The notes below the pieces were generated by a model, which saw only the letters and a program-made list of their open reading frames with translations, was not told the DNA's origin and did no database searches. A stretch of 64,000 bases of DNA, from NCBI GenBank assembly GCA_020851035.1, contig JADZDM010000010.1:119823-183822 (forward strand), read 5' to 3'. The translations under genes were made by a program, and so were the position numbers. Positions 50,310-60,312 of this stretch are shown piece by piece (position 1 is the first letter of the stretch; every line of letters starts with the position of its first letter). Source of the DNA: Gemmatimonadaceae bacterium. Its GTDB lineage: Bacteria > Gemmatimonadota > Gemmatimonadetes > Gemmatimonadales > Gemmatimonadaceae.

Positions 50310-52745
50310 TCAGTTACACGTGGCTGCGTAGTCGGCCGGGTTCAGGTCCAGCACCACCACCCCGCGGGCGGTGGCACCGACGGCGACGATCCGGCTACCG
50401 CGGATGGCGGTCTTGAGCGGACCGATGATCGGGTCCTTGATCGCGATCACGCCCACCCGCTGGAAGCAGCGGGTGTCGAACACCTCCAGCACCGGTTCCC
50501 GCGCCGCGGCGAAGGAGAGCCGCGTGGCGAGCGTGCCGCCGGAGAGGTTGCTGCCCGGGGCATTCAGCGGGTGGAAGTCGAAGCCCGGGTTGCCGCCCTG
50601 CGTCTGCAGGAGGCCGTAGAGGCGCAGCGTGTTGTTGAACAGGTAGGTCGAGTCGGCGCGGATCGCGAACAGCTCACCATCGGCGCTCACGGCCACCCCG
50701 CGCACCGGCGAGTAGGCGTTGGCGATGAGGTCGGACACGTCGCTCGGCGGCGACACGCCGGCATCCACGACCGGGTCCTGCGAGGTGAAGTTCGTGACCT
50801 GGCCGGTGAGCGTGTCCGTGATCACCTGCTGCGACACGCGGCGCAGGCCGGCGTCGATGTCGTAGGTCAGCGTGCGGCTGCCCTTGGCCAGACCACCCTC
50901 ACCGAAGATGGCCCGCTTGAAGTTCGCCGAGTTGCGGACGAAGGTCGTGTCGCGGAAGCCGATGTCGGCCATGGTGACCAGGAAGCCGGCGTCACGCGTG
51001 GCGAAGCCCGGCGCCTCCATGCGGATCGGGAACGGCAGCAGCGTGGAGTCGGAGCCGTAGGTGCCCGACCGGAATCGCACCACCTCGAGCGTGTCACCCT
51101 TGTTGTCGCGCAGGAAGGTGGCGTGCTCGAAGAACAGGTGCGACGAGCGGCGGGTGATGTTCTCCCAGCGGATCGTGCCCTTGTCGGCGAAGCCACCCGA
51201 CTGGCCGCCGGTGGGCGTGGTCGAGAAGGCCACCGTGACCTCGCTGCACGAGGCGTTGCAGGTGGCGCCGACGTACTGCGGACGGTCGGAGAAGTCCACC
51301 ACCGAGCGGGTGATGTTGCCGCCGGCCACCGAGATCTTGTAGGCGACGATGTTCGGGAGCAGGTAGCGCTCGTCCTCGAAGCCGCTGCCATCGCCGTTCA
51401 GGCGCACGAAGCTGAAGTTCGTGCCGCCGGAGTTGGCGATGATGAGCCGGTTCTGCACCGGGCCGAGCGGGCTGCCGCGGCCGGCCGGGAAGGGCGTGAT
51501 GCCCCAGGGACGGGAGCCGACAGCGATCGGGGTGCGCTGGAAGTTCAGCGAGTCGAAGTTGAAGACCTCGAGCTGGTTGCGCTCGATGTTCGTGAGGTAG
51601 AGGCGCCCCGTCGGCTCGTGGAAGTAGCCGTCGGCCACCGCACCGCCGTTGGGCAGCACGCGGGTGGTGCCGGCGACGAGCGTGATGGTGTCCCGGGCGG
51701 TGGTGAGGGTGTCGTTCAGGCGGCCCTCGGTGTTGCGGGCGAACACCCGCAGCACGAGGCGCGTGGCAGCGCCCGCCACCGGCGCCGGCAGGTTCATGCG
51801 CAGCGTGACCGGCACCGAGGTCGGGCCGTTGACCACCGGCACCGAGTCGCGGCGCACGGCACCGCCGGCGAGGCTGCGGACGTCGTAGCCCACGAAGCCG
51901 ATGCCGACCGGGTCCTGGGCCTCGACGAAGAGCGTGTCGGTGGATTCGACGCGGTCGGTGGTGCCGAACCGCGAGATCTTCGGGATGGTGGTGCCGCTGC
52001 CCGAGGTGAGCACCTCGACCGCCACCGGCGTGCCGGCGGTGCGCTGCCCGATGGAGTCCACGACGTACGGCACGACGCTGTAGAAGCCCGCCGTGGCGGT
52101 GGCCGGGATCGCGAAGCTGAGCGTGGTGGAGAGGCTGTCCTGCATCGGGCTGCTGAACGCGATGGAGTCGCCGGTGATGGCGGTGCCACCCGCGGGCGGC
52201 GTCACGTTGAAGCCCACGATGCGCACCTTGCGGGCGGTGCGGGCCGCGAAGCCGATCACGACACTGCGGCCGCGGACGGCCTGGGTGTTGTTCTGCGGGC
52301 TGGTGATGGTGACGAAGCCCGGCTGGCGGCTGCCGACGGCCATCACGGTGGTGTCGGGCTTCGACAGGTTGCCGTTGCCATCCTCCGCCTGCGTGATGAG
52401 CGTGACCTGCGAGCCGGGGGTGACGTTGCCCGGCACCGCCAGCGCGAACTCCTTGGAGTACGCGGTGACGGCGGCGCGGACGGTGTCGGCGACGGCCTGC
52501 CTGAACGCGCCATCGAGGCTGACGTTCACGTACTTGATGCCGAGGTTGTCGTTCGCCGTGACGGTGAAGGCGAAGACCGAGTCGGCGCTCGTGGCCCGCA
52601 GCACCGTCACGCTCGGGGCGGTGCGGTCGAGCGTCGATTCATCGACCGTGGGATTCCCGTCGCCGCAGGCGGCGAGCGAGGTGGCGAGCACCAGCGGGAG
52701 CCAGTGCAGCGCGCGCGAAACCAGCGTCGGTTCTGAGCGCATCAT
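50310..52745 (-). CDS. Large lipoprotein with Ig-like repeats and beta-propeller-like region
   Basis: An 811-residue exported protein with lipobox [13 protein letters not shown] at about residues 19-31. Residues about 40-350 look like Ig-like repeats ([39 protein letters not shown]). Residues about 370-800 resemble a beta-propeller ([57 protein letters not shown]). It contains a small Cys cluster ([11 protein letters not shown]). It lies directly upstream of the aroC remnant and 5 bp downstream of pilQ. It may be a surface protein co-expressed with the pilus genes; the precise role is unknown. Confidence 0.78.
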   Translation of the reverse strand: MMRSEPTLVSRALHWLPLVLATSLAACGDGNPTVDESTLDRTAPSVTVLRATSADSVFAFTVTANDNLGIKYVNVSLDGAFRQAVADTVRAAVTAYSKEFALAVPGNVTPGSQVTLITQAEDGNGNLSKPDTTVMAVGSRQPGFVTITSPQNNTQAVRGRSVVIGFAARTARKVRIVGFNVTPPAGGTAITGDSIAFSSPMQDSLSTTLSFAIPATATAGFYSVVPYVVDSIGQRTAGTPVAVEVLTSGSGTTIPKISRFGTTDRVESTDTLFVEAQDPVGIGFVGYDVRSLAGGAVRRDSVPVVNGPTSVPVTLRMNLPAPVAGAATRLVLRVFARNTEGRLNDTLTTARDTITLVAGTTRVLPNGGAVADGYFHEPTGRLYLTNIERNQLEVFNFDSLNFQRTPIAVGSRPWGITPFPAGRGSPLGPVQNRLIIANSGGTNFSFVRLNGDGSGFEDERYLLPNIVAYKISVAGGNITRSVVDFSDRPQYVGATCNASCSEVTVAFSTTPTGGQSGGFADKGTIRWENITRRSSHLFFEHATFLRDNKGDTLEVVRFRSGTYGSDSTLLPFPIRMEAPGFATRDAGFLVTMADIGFRDTTFVRNSANFKRAIFGEGGLAKGSRTLTYDIDAGLRRVSQQVITDTLTGQVTNFTSQDPVVDAGVSPPSDVSDLIANAYSPVRGVAVSADGELFAIRADSTYLFNNTLRLYGLLQTQGGNPGFDFHPLNAPGSNLSGGTLATRLSFAAAREPVLEVFDTRCFQRVGVIAIKDPIIGPLKTAIRGSRIVAVGATARGVVVLDLNPADYAATCN

Positions 52746-52750
52746 GTGGG

Positions 52751-54799
52751 TTATCGGCCGGGGTTGGGAGCCGGCGTGCGAGCGTCGCCGTCGTCCAGGA
52801 TGTGCGGGGACACCAGGATCACGAGATCGCGCTTCTGCTCGTTCTTGCGGGTGGTGGAGAACAGGCGGCCGAGGTACGGCAGGTTCATCAGGAACGGCAC
52901 GCCGCGGCGCGACTTGGTGACCTGCGTGATGGTGAGGCCGCCGATCACGGCGGTCTCGCCATCCGGCACCATCAGCGTGTTGTCGGCGCGCTGCTTGTCG
53001 AAGATGAAGCCGACATCGGAGCTGGCCAGCGACGCGGAGCTGTTCTCGGCGTGGATCGTCATCATGATCTGCCGGTTGTTCGTGATGCGCGGCGTGACCG
53101 AGAGCGAGATGCCGACTTCCTTGAGCTGCACGGTGGCGCGCGGGATGTTGATCTGGCCGGCGGCACCGCCGCCGGAGCCGGCACCGGCATCGAGCACGCG
53201 GATCGGGATCTCCTGGCCGACCAGGATCTCGGCCTTGCGGTTGTCCAGCGTCACCACCGTGGGCTCGGCCTGCACGTCGGCGAGCGACGACTCCTGCAAG
53301 GCCTGGATGAACGGGGTCAGCGAGTACTTCCCGACGGCGGCGCTGAAGATCAGGTTGAGCGCCGGGCTCGAGATGCTCGAGTTGGCGTTGGCGATGGCCG
53401 AGAGCGTCTTGCCGCCGAGGTCCACGCGGTCACCGATGACCGGCTGGAGCACCTCGCGGAACGCGTCCGGCACGCCGTCACCGTTGCGGTCGATCGGGAT
53501 CTGCTGCACGACCTCCTGGCGCGGGATCACCGTGTTGAAGAACTGGCGGGCCGTGCCGATGTCGTAGGTGATGCCGATTTCCTGCAGGCTGCTGCGGTTG
53601 ACGAAGATGATCTTCGCCTTGATCGCGACCTGCGGGGTGCGGCGGTCGATGGAGCGGACGTAGCTGATCACGTCCTCCATGCGGCTCTGCACCTCGCGGA
53701 TCAGGAGCGAGTTGGTGGCGCTGTCGGCCTGCACGCTGCCGCGCACGACGCAGCCGGTGGGCACGGCGCCCGGCGTGGTGGCGCCGCCGCCGCCCGACCC
53801 CGGGCTGCCGGCACCCGGCAGGCAGTCACGGGTCAGGAGGCCGCGGACGGTGCCGGCGACCGAGCTGGCGTTCGCGTAGTTGATGCTCACGACCTGCGTC
53901 ACGAGCGGCTCGAGGGACTGCTTGTCGAGCATGTTGCGGTAGGAGTCGACGATGATGATGCCATTCGGCTCCTCGCTGGCGGCCAGGCCCTGCGCGGTGA
54001 GGATGGCGGCGAGCGCCTCGTCCCACGGCTTGTCCTTGACGTCGGCGGTGATGCTGCCGGACACGTCCTTGCCGACCACGATGGTGCGGTTGGCGAACGA
54101 GGCGAAGGCGGCGATCACGTCGCGGATGTCGGCTTCCTGGTAGCTGACGGTGATGCGCGGCTTGGGCGGCTTGCCGTTGTTGGAGGCGGCGGTGCCGACG
54201 GTGGCCTGCACCGGCGTCTGGTACTGGACGCGCGACGGGGCATCGCCGGCCTCGGCGCGGCCGCTGCTGACGGTGGAGTCCATCACGGCGACGGCGGCCT
54301 CCCGCGGCGCGGCGGCGGCGCTGGCCACCGACTGCGACGGCATGGCGTCACCGGTGCTCCAGGCGGCGATCTCGGCGCCGGCCGGGAGCGCGACGCGCAC
54401 CTCGGTGCCGCCGGAGACGGTGTAGCGCGCCGGCCCGTCGACGTCGATCACGACGCGGACGATGTCCGAGCGGTACTGCGACATGCGGATGTTCTGGACC
54501 GGGCCGCGCGGCTGGCCGTCGTACGACCGGCCGCCGATGGCGCCGAGCGTGGAGCCCGGCAGGTCGAGCACGATGCGGTTCGGGCCGGCGAGCGTGAAGG
54601 CCGAGCGCGCGACCGAGTCGGTGAGCGAGACGGCGACGTAGGTGCCGGCCGGGCTGGACTCGACGCGCACGCCCCTGACGAGCGCCTGCGCCTGCGTGGT
54701 GGTGGGGGCAACCGTCGTCGCGGCGAACACCGCGACCCCGGCTGCAGCGGCGCGGTACCAGCTGCGCTGCGGCGTAAAATCATGCATCCGGTTCATCAT
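52751..54799 (-). CDS. pilQ: Type IV pilus secretin PilQ
   Basis: A 682-residue outer membrane secretin through which the pilus passes. A signal peptide (AAAAGVAVFAATTVAPTTTQAQA) is followed by an AMIN domain (about 40-135: RVESSPAGTYVAVSLTDS, NRIVLDLPGSTL). An STN/N0-type domain comes next (ISVSYQEADIRDVIAAFASFA-type region near 215), then the N1 domain and the secretin core (AIKAKIIFVNRSSLQEIGITY, TVVTLDNRKAEILVGQEIPIR, VPFLMNLPYLGRLFS). It starts within the stop of pilP (TGATGA) in the order pilMNOPQ. Confidence 0.95.
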   Translation of the reverse strand: MMNRMHDFTPQRSWYRAAAAGVAVFAATTVAPTTTQAQALVRGVRVESSPAGTYVAVSLTDSVARSAFTLAGPNRIVLDLPGSTLGAIGGRSYDGQPRGPVQNIRMSQYRSDIVRVVIDVDGPARYTVSGGTEVRVALPAGAEIAAWSTGDAMPSQSVASAAAAPREAAVAVMDSTVSSGRAEAGDAPSRVQYQTPVQATVGTAASNNGKPPKPRITVSYQEADIRDVIAAFASFANRTIVVGKDVSGSITADVKDKPWDEALAAILTAQGLAASEEPNGIIIVDSYRNMLDKQSLEPLVTQVVSINYANASSVAGTVRGLLTRDCLPGAGSPGSGGGGATTPGAVPTGCVVRGSVQADSATNSLLIREVQSRMEDVISYVRSIDRRTPQVAIKAKIIFVNRSSLQEIGITYDIGTARQFFNTVIPRQEVVQQIPIDRNGDGVPDAFREVLQPVIGDRVDLGGKTLSAIANANSSISSPALNLIFSAAVGKYSLTPFIQALQESSLADVQAEPTVVTLDNRKAEILVGQEIPIRVLDAGAGSGGGAAGQINIPRATVQLKEVGISLSVTPRITNNRQIMMTIHAENSSASLASSDVGFIFDKQRADNTLMVPDGETAVIGGLTITQVTKSRRGVPFLMNLPYLGRLFSTTRKNEQKRDLVILVSPHILDDGDARTPAPNPGR

Positions 54800-55323
54800 G
54801 GTGCCCTCGTCGGCGTGATGGTCCTGGTCGAATCACCCATTGCAATGCTTTCCTGTCGGCTGATGCCGAACTCGTCGATCGCGAACACCACGCGCCGCGG
54901 TTCGATGCTGGCCACGCGCATGCGTCCGAGCGGCTGCCCGACGCGCACGCGGTACTGCTCCTTCGTCTGGCGGTCGCGGAAGATCGCGACCGACTGTCCG
55001 CCGCCCCCGCGCGAGGCGATGGCGATGCCGACCAGGTTCAGGTCGGCGATGGTCGGCCGCAGCACGCCGGTGGTGGCGAGCGACACGAAGGGGTCGCGGC
55101 GTCCACCGGCGTCGTAGCTGAACACCTCGCGGCGGTAGGAGAGCTGCTCCTGCCGCGCCGCCGAGTCGCGTCGCGCGGCCTCGTTCACGGTCGGCCGGGT
55201 CGGCAGCTCGGCGCGGGCCACGACCTGCTGTGCCGCGAGTGGTGCGGCGGCGGCGAGCAGGGTCACGGCGAGGCGGCGCAGGGTGGCCGCGGTCCGGGTG
55301 CTGCGCATGCGGCGTGGGCTCAT
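54796..55323 (-). CDS. pilP: PilP-like pilus assembly protein
   Basis: A 175-residue periplasmic protein with signal region RLAVTLLAAAAPLAAQ. The PilP-type core begins at YDAGGRRDPFVSLATTG (the RDPF motif), then TIADLNLVGIAIAS, VAIFRDRQTKEQYRVRVGQ and a final strand VVFAIDEFGISR. PilP links the PilNO inner membrane complex to PilQ. Start and stop overlap the pilO and pilQ genes. It lacks an obvious lipobox, unlike many PilP proteins. Confidence 0.88.
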   Translation of the reverse strand: MSPRRMRSTRTAATLRRLAVTLLAAAAPLAAQQVVARAELPTRPTVNEAARRDSAARQEQLSYRREVFSYDAGGRRDPFVSLATTGVLRPTIADLNLVGIAIASRGGGGQSVAIFRDRQTKEQYRVRVGQPLGRMRVASIEPRRVVFAIDEFGISRQESIAMGDSTRTITPTRAP

Positions 55324-55964
55324 GGTGTGGTCCCCGCGCGGCGCGAGGTCGAGACGGGTTCCCCGCCGCGCGCGACGTAGGTCTCGATGTCGAACTCGGT
55401 CATGATCGGCGCCTCGGAGGCGGGCATGCGGCGGCGGCCCCCGGCGTTCTGGGTGGCGGTGCCGGCCCCGTCGGCGAGCTTCATCTTCAGCACCATCGGC
55501 GTGACGATGCGCGGCAGGCTGCCGATGTTGGTGAGGAACTCGGTCATGTTGTTGAAGCCGCCCTTCACCACCAGGCGGTAGCGGTGGGCGTCGTAGTTCT
55601 CGCCGCCGCCGGCGACGGGCTGCGGCTGCACGCTGGCGATGTCGAGGCCGACCTTGCGGGCGGAGTTCGACACCTGCTCGAGCAGCCCCGACACCTCGTT
55701 CACGGTCGGCACGAGCTGCCGCATCACGGCGAGGTTCTCGGCATACCGCGTGGCGTCCTCCTTGAGCTGCCGGAGGTTGCCGGCCTTCAGCTCGCTGGCG
55801 GCCTTCTGGTTGGCCGAGGCGAGGGCCTCGACGTGCGCGCCCTGCTCGGTGATCGTCTCCGACTTGGGCGTGAAGACGTACATGTAGAACAGGACGCTGA
55901 TGCCGAGGGCCACGAGGATGACGGCCAGCAGGCTCTGTTCGCGCTTGGAGAATGAGTTCAGCAT
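55320..55964 (-). CDS. pilO: PilO pilus alignment protein
   Basis: A 214-residue bitopic protein: a short cytoplasmic N-terminus (MLNSFSKREQSLLA), one membrane helix (VILVALGISVLFYMYVF), a periplasmic coiled coil (VEALASANQKAASELKAGNL) and a ferredoxin-like domain (YRLVVKGGFNNMTEFLTNIG). It pairs with PilN in the inner membrane. The stop overlaps the pilP start (ATGA). The C-terminal tail is rich in Arg, Gly and Pro. Confidence 0.92.
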   Translation of the reverse strand: MLNSFSKREQSLLAVILVALGISVLFYMYVFTPKSETITEQGAHVEALASANQKAASELKAGNLRQLKEDATRYAENLAVMRQLVPTVNEVSGLLEQVSNSARKVGLDIASVQPQPVAGGGENYDAHRYRLVVKGGFNNMTEFLTNIGSLPRIVTPMVLKMKLADGAGTATQNAGGRRRMPASEAPIMTEFDIETYVARGGEPVSTSRRAGTTP

Positions 55965-55965
55965 A

Positions 55966-56727
55966 TCAGCGCACCGACAGGGTGATCGGGACCGTGGTGA
56001 CCGCCGCGGGGTCGGGCTTCTGGTACTGCATGTCGAGCGTGAACTCGGTGACTTCGCGGTTGTCGATGAGCATCACGCTCGACTTGTTGATCGTGACGTT
56101 CTGCACGAACGGGGAGCTCTCGAGCACGCGCATGAAGCGCGTCAGGGCCTGGATGTCGACGGTGTTGCCGACGAGCTGGAAGGCGACCACCGGCTCGGCC
56201 GGTGCCTTGGCCTTCGCGCCGGCGCTGTCGGCCTTGGCCTTGGTGGTGTCACGCTGCGGCAGCACGGGGCGTGCGCTGAGCTGCGTGATCCCGGTGATCC
56301 AGGTGTAGGGCGGCAGGGCGCGGCTGATCTCGTCGAGGATGTGCGGCCAGACGTAGCGGCTCTGGTCGATCTCCTCGATGATGCCGAGCTGCGTGATGAG
56401 CGAGTCGCGGCGGGCGATGACGGCCTTGCGCTCGCCGATGACGCTGGAGAAGCGGGACGAGTCGGCGAGTTCCTGCTGGAGCCGCTCGTCGAGGCGCGTG
56501 ATCTGGCGGTCCTGGTACCAGAACCCGCCGCCGACGCCGAGCACCGCGACGGCGACGGCGATGCCGGCGCCGGCGGCGATCATCGGGCGCGCCGGGATCG
56601 GCGCGCTGTCGTCCATGGCGAGCGGCTGTGCGTCCTTGGTGCCGCGGAACCGCGCGAGGAAGTCGAGCGCACCCGACTTCTTCTTGCGGTTCTTCTCACC
56701 GGGATTGAGGAGGTTGATCTCGATCAT
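55966..56727 (-). CDS. pilN: PilN pilus assembly protein
   Basis: ATG 56727 gives 253 residues starting MIEINLLNPGEKN, the INLLP-like motif that docks on PilM. A basic/cytoplasmic stretch, a membrane helix (MIAAGAGIAVAVAVLGVGGGFW) and a coiled coil (RLDERLQQELADSSRF) follow. The periplasmic domain comes last (VWPHILDEISRALPPYTWITG, QALTRFMRVLESSPFVQNV). There is an Ala/Lys-rich insertion near residue 170. It is 1 bp before pilO. Confidence 0.92.
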   Translation of the reverse strand: MIEINLLNPGEKNRKKKSGALDFLARFRGTKDAQPLAMDDSAPIPARPMIAAGAGIAVAVAVLGVGGGFWYQDRQITRLDERLQQELADSSRFSSVIGERKAVIARRDSLITQLGIIEEIDQSRYVWPHILDEISRALPPYTWITGITQLSARPVLPQRDTTKAKADSAGAKAKAPAEPVVAFQLVGNTVDIQALTRFMRVLESSPFVQNVTINKSSVMLIDNREVTEFTLDMQYQKPDPAAVTTVPITLSVR

Positions 56728-56737
56728 CGTCGGCGCC

Positions 56738-57787
56738 TCAGGCCACGTGGCGAAGGGCGAGCCCGACGGGCAGCACCAGGAGTGACGCCACCTCATCGGC
56801 GTTCACGTCGGCGAGCGCGCCATCGGCCACGGCCAGGTTGAGCAGCGGGTTCACGGGGCGGACGGGGATGCGGAGCAGCCCGGCGAGGCGTTCGGCGAGG
56901 CCGGAGACGCGGGCACCACCGCCGGCGATGTAGACCTCGCGGATGGGCCGGACGGTGCGCGAGAGCGACTGGGCGACGGTGGCCGTGCGCTCGATCTCCT
57001 TCGCCAGCTCCTCACCTCGGCGCTGCACGACGTTGTCGAGCGCCGGCGTGGTGGTGGCGGCGACGAGGGCCGAGTCGGCGTCGTCGGCGGTCATGCGGGC
57101 ATCACGCTGGAGGTCCTCGCGCAGGCGCCGCACGCCGACGGTGTTGTCGCGGGTCAGGATCGGCACGCCGTCGTCCAGCACGCTGACGTTGCACACGTCG
57201 TTGCCGATGTTGACGAGGGCGACGGTGCCGCGCATGGCGTCGGGATGGTTGAACTCGAAGGCGTTGTGGAGCGCGAAGGCCTCGACGTCGACCACCTTCG
57301 GGTCGATGCCGGCGTCGCGCAGGAGCTGCACGCGGGCGTCGATGAGGTCGCGCTTGGCCACCGCCATCAGGACCGACACCTCGTCGGAATCCCCGTCGGG
57401 ATCCAGCACCTGGTAGTCGAGCGAGATGGCGCTGGTGTCGAAGGGCACGATCTGCTCGGCCTCCCACTGCATGGCCTCGCGCAGCTCGCCCATCTTGCCG
57501 CGGTCGAGCATGACCTTGCGCACGATCACGTTGCCGCCACCGACGGCGGCCACGACATGGGCGCCCTTGGTGTCGGCCGCAGCGGCCGCGAGGGCGTTCT
57601 GGACGGCGAGGATGACCAGCGCGTGGTCCATGACCTCGCCCTCGACGATGGCATCGGCGGGGACGGGCTCGACCACGACGCGCTGGAGTTCGGGGAGGCC
57701 CTTGCCGTGGTCGATCACGGCAATCTTGACGAGGCCGGAGCCGATATCGAGGCCGATCGTGACCTTACGTCGCTTGAAGAACGCCAT
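56738..57787 (-). CDS. pilM: PilM actin-like pilus assembly protein
   Basis: ATG 57787 gives 349 residues. Actin-like nucleotide-binding motifs are present: VTIGLDIGSGLVKIAVID (phosphate 1), ALVNIGNDVCNVSVLDDG (phosphate 2) and VYIAGGGARVSGLAERL (adenosine). PilM sits at the inner face of the membrane and binds the PilN N-terminus. It is the first gene of pilMNOPQ. The 235 bp upstream, up to the minor pilin gene ending at 58023, show no GG-N10-GC site or clear sigma-70 promoter, so read-through from the minor pilin genes is possible. Confidence 0.95.
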   Translation of the reverse strand: MAFFKRRKVTIGLDIGSGLVKIAVIDHGKGLPELQRVVVEPVPADAIVEGEVMDHALVILAVQNALAAAAADTKGAHVVAAVGGGNVIVRKVMLDRGKMGELREAMQWEAEQIVPFDTSAISLDYQVLDPDGDSDEVSVLMAVAKRDLIDARVQLLRDAGIDPKVVDVEAFALHNAFEFNHPDAMRGTVALVNIGNDVCNVSVLDDGVPILTRDNTVGVRRLREDLQRDARMTADDADSALVAATTTPALDNVVQRRGEELAKEIERTATVAQSLSRTVRPIREVYIAGGGARVSGLAERLAGLLRIPVRPVNPLLNLAVADGALADVNADEVASLLVLPVGLALRHVA

Positions 57788-58022
57788 CGGATTTGGGGCC
57801 GGATGTGACGAGACCCGTACAGGGTCACCGGGGTGGACGGTGAGCATGGCGACGGAACACGACACGATGTCCCGCGATGCCTTCGACAGGTGGGTCGAAT
57901 TGCACACAGGGAACGAATGGCGCGCGAATAGGTAACGGCGGCGGTGCCGTGGGCACCGCTCCTGGCGCGCGTCCCGGCAGTGGGTGAGGCCCGCGTGCGC
58001 CGCACCGTCGGCCGCGACGGGG

Positions 58023-58958
58023 TCAGAACAGGCGAAACGGGGTGCGGCCGTGTGCACTGGCCGGCGCCGTGACGCGCTCCACCGCGTGCCGGATCGCACA
58101 CGCGTCGTACCGGACCCGGTCAGCCGCGCCGAGTCCTGAGTGTCCGCCGTACGCGTCACCGGAGATGGTGGCACCGCGGACGTCGAGCCTGCCGCCGGCG
58201 GTCCGGACGGTCCCGCGTACGATGAGCACTCCTGTCAGTCGAAGGTCGGCCTCGACGGAGAGATCTGTATCGAGCACGACCATTCCCGCGATTCGTAACG
58301 GCACCCGGATCCGGCCCCCGGTCAGCCGGAACGCCCCCGACATTGGCGCCCGCACGGTGTCGGGGTCCAACAGCGGCAACACCAGCCGGGCCATGGCCGA
58401 ATCCGGGTAGGGGGCGGTGGCCTGGCCCACGGGGAGCAGGCCGTCGCGGCAGCTCAGCTCCGCCGGAGCCGGCGGGGGCACGTCCACCACCGCGCCCGCC
58501 ACCACGAGCCACGGTGAGCTCCCGGTGAGGGCCGCCTCCGGCATCGGCAGCGGGCTCACCAGCGGGACGAGCACCCGGTGGTCGGCGCGAGACATGACCC
58601 CACGCGCACCGCTGGCACCGGAACCGGTGCCGCGCACCACCAGCGCCGCCCAGCCGGTGCGCCCGACGGTGGCTCGCCACCGGGTGCGCCGTCCGCTGCC
58701 CTGGCCGGCGACCATGCTGCTCCCTGGCGTCGGCAGCGAGTCCCGCCAGTCGCCGCGCTCCACGGCCGCGAGGCCCACGAGGAGTGCCGAATCCGCTGCG
58801 CCGGCGGTGGCGGGGACGGCGGTGGCCATGGCGTCGGTTCGCGCGGCGCCAGCGGCGGTCCGCCAGAGCGCGAGCGTGGCCAGGCCGGCCATCGCCGCGA
58901 TCACGATCACGACGAGCAGCGCGGTGCCGTCCCGGCGGCGGTCAGGGCGTCGCGACAT
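58023..58958 (-). CDS. PilX-like exported protein of the minor pilin operon
   Basis: A 311-residue protein with a basic start and a pilin-like membrane helix (RRDGTALLVVIVIAAMAGLATLALW). It could be cut at Gly-Thr, but the conserved Glu5 is missing, as in PilX proteins. The rest is a beta-rich domain with C-terminal repeats (RLTGGRIRVPLRIAGMVVLD, LRLTGVLIVRGTVRTAGGRL), like a small parallel beta-helix. Its start overlaps the end of the PilW-like gene by 17 bp. It probably belongs to the pilus-tip minor pilins. Confidence 0.7.
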   Translation of the reverse strand: MSRRPDRRRDGTALLVVIVIAAMAGLATLALWRTAAGAARTDAMATAVPATAGAADSALLVGLAAVERGDWRDSLPTPGSSMVAGQGSGRRTRWRATVGRTGWAALVVRGTGSGASGARGVMSRADHRVLVPLVSPLPMPEAALTGSSPWLVVAGAVVDVPPPAPAELSCRDGLLPVGQATAPYPDSAMARLVLPLLDPDTVRAPMSGAFRLTGGRIRVPLRIAGMVVLDTDLSVEADLRLTGVLIVRGTVRTAGGRLDVRGATISGDAYGGHSGLGAADRVRYDACAIRHAVERVTAPASAHGRTPFRLF

Positions 58959-59805
58959 GGATCCTCACGGAGTCGGTGAACGTGCCGAGGCGTGCGTGGC
59001 GCGCAGTGCGCAGCACCGCGACGACGGCGGCCGTCCGGGCGTAGAGGGTGTCCGTGATGGCGGCACCGGCGGCGTCGATGGCACGGACCTCGAACCCGGC
59101 GCCGCCGCGCGCGCCGGCTGCGGCGAGCGGTGCGACCAGCGGCTGCGGCACGCTGAATCGGTTGCGTGCGGCATCCCAGATGGCGAGGGCCAGTGACCAG
59201 CTGCCGTCGCCGCTGCGAAGCAGCGACCACCGCTCGCGCTGGAGGACGCGGATCAGCGCACCTGGGCGGACCGACGCCGGCGCGTGATCGAGCACCAGGC
59301 GCTGCGAGGCGCGGTCCGTGGTGTGGGCGGCGCTGTCGCCACAGGCGCCAGCCGCCGCCGCCACGGTGAGGATGCGTGCGTCCGTCCACTCACCGGCGCC
59401 ATCGCGCCAGATGCGCACGCGGTCATCCGGCGTCACCGCGCGCGGCAGCGACCCGGCCCACGGCAGCGAATCGTGTGCGGTGGCGATCGTGAGCGTGTCG
59501 TGCCGGATGCGACAGACGGTGACGACGCCGATGGTGTGCAGCAGCTCCAGCGCCGTGTCGCGCGCGACGCGGAGGTCGCCGCGCGCAACCTGCGCGCCGG
59601 CGACGTGGCGCCGGAGCGTCTCGAGAGCATCGAGGGTGGCGCTGGTGCGCGCGCTGCGCACCGCCGTGGCCGCCTGCACCGTGAGCAGCCGTTGCGACGT
59701 CATCGCGCCGATGGCGAGGACGAGTGCGAAGAGCGTGAGCGAGACGATGATCTCGACCAGCGTCATGCCGCGCCGATCGCGGCGCCCCGGTGCGTGCGTG
59801 GCCAT
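58942..59805 (-). CDS. PilW-like minor pilin
   Basis: ATG 59805 overlaps the stop of the preceding gene (TGATG). It gives 287 residues with the type IV prepilin site RRDRRG|MTLVEIIVSLTLFAL (Glu5 present). The large C-terminal domain has Cys residues (TVCRIRHD, AAAGACGDS) and Trp-rich strands (LQRERWSLLRSGDGSWSLAL). PilW-type minor pilins help start pilus assembly. Expressed with the PilV- and PilX-like genes upstream of pilM. Confidence 0.82.
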   Translation of the reverse strand: MATHAPGRRDRRGMTLVEIIVSLTLFALVLAIGAMTSQRLLTVQAATAVRSARTSATLDALETLRRHVAGAQVARGDLRVARDTALELLHTIGVVTVCRIRHDTLTIATAHDSLPWAGSLPRAVTPDDRVRIWRDGAGEWTDARILTVAAAAGACGDSAAHTTDRASQRLVLDHAPASVRPGALIRVLQRERWSLLRSGDGSWSLALAIWDAARNRFSVPQPLVAPLAAAGARGGAGFEVRAIDAAGAAITDTLYARTAAVVAVLRTARHARLGTFTDSVRIHVATP

Positions 59806-60200
59806 CACCGGCACCAGGCGTCGCGATGGAGCGTGACGCTGTCGGCGGCCACCGGCAGCACCGAGACGGCATCGTGCACGGCGGCGCCGTGGCGCCGGCG
59901 TGCCTGCCGCACCACCCACCGACGCTCGCGCGGCAACGGTGGGACGGCAATGCTGTCGCAGTCGAGCGCCTCGAGTGTGGCGAGCCCGAGTTCCGCGCGC
60001 TGAACCGCCAGGCGATGCGCGTCTCGCAGGGTGATGGCGCGGAGCGCGCCGGCGGCGGCGGTGAGGGACCAGGCGGCGGTGGCCGCGAGGACCACCAGTG
60101 CGACGAGCACTTCCGCCAGCGACATGCCAGCGCGCCGCATGCCCGCCGGGCCGCGGCGGATGGCGTGGCGGCGTGGCCGCGGGGTGTGGTGGGTGTCCAT
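59805..60200 (-). CDS. PilV-like minor pilin
   Basis: ATG 60200 gives 131 residues. A long basic leader (about 25 residues) ends at the prepilin site RRAG|MSLAEVLVALVVLAATAAW with Glu5 in place. A short C-terminal part follows with two Cys (EALDCDSIAV and the last residues WCR). It is the first gene of the minor pilin run and ends in a TGATG overlap with the PilW-like gene. The spacer of 112 bp before it separates it from the histidine-kinase-like gene. Confidence 0.8.
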   Translation of the reverse strand: MDTHHTPRPRRHAIRRGPAGMRRAGMSLAEVLVALVVLAATAAWSLTAAAGALRAITLRDAHRLAVQRAELGLATLEALDCDSIAVPPLPRERRWVVRQARRRHGAAVHDAVSVLPVAADSVTLHRDAWCR

Positions 60201-60312
60201 GATGCGCTCCGGTTGCGGATGCGCCCACGGTATCTGTGTCGTTCGGGAGCCACCTAGCCGGATTCCTGCATGCCGGCGCGAACGTGTGCGGGCCGGCGGC
60301 GGTGCCGCAGCG

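Noticed and set aside
50571..52736. 721-codon plus-strand frame opposite the beta-propeller lipoprotein
   Set aside because: Antisense shadow rich in Val, Gly, Arg and His without motifs; the minus strand has a lipobox and recognisable repeats. The same applies to 52802-55117 opposite pilQ and pilP.
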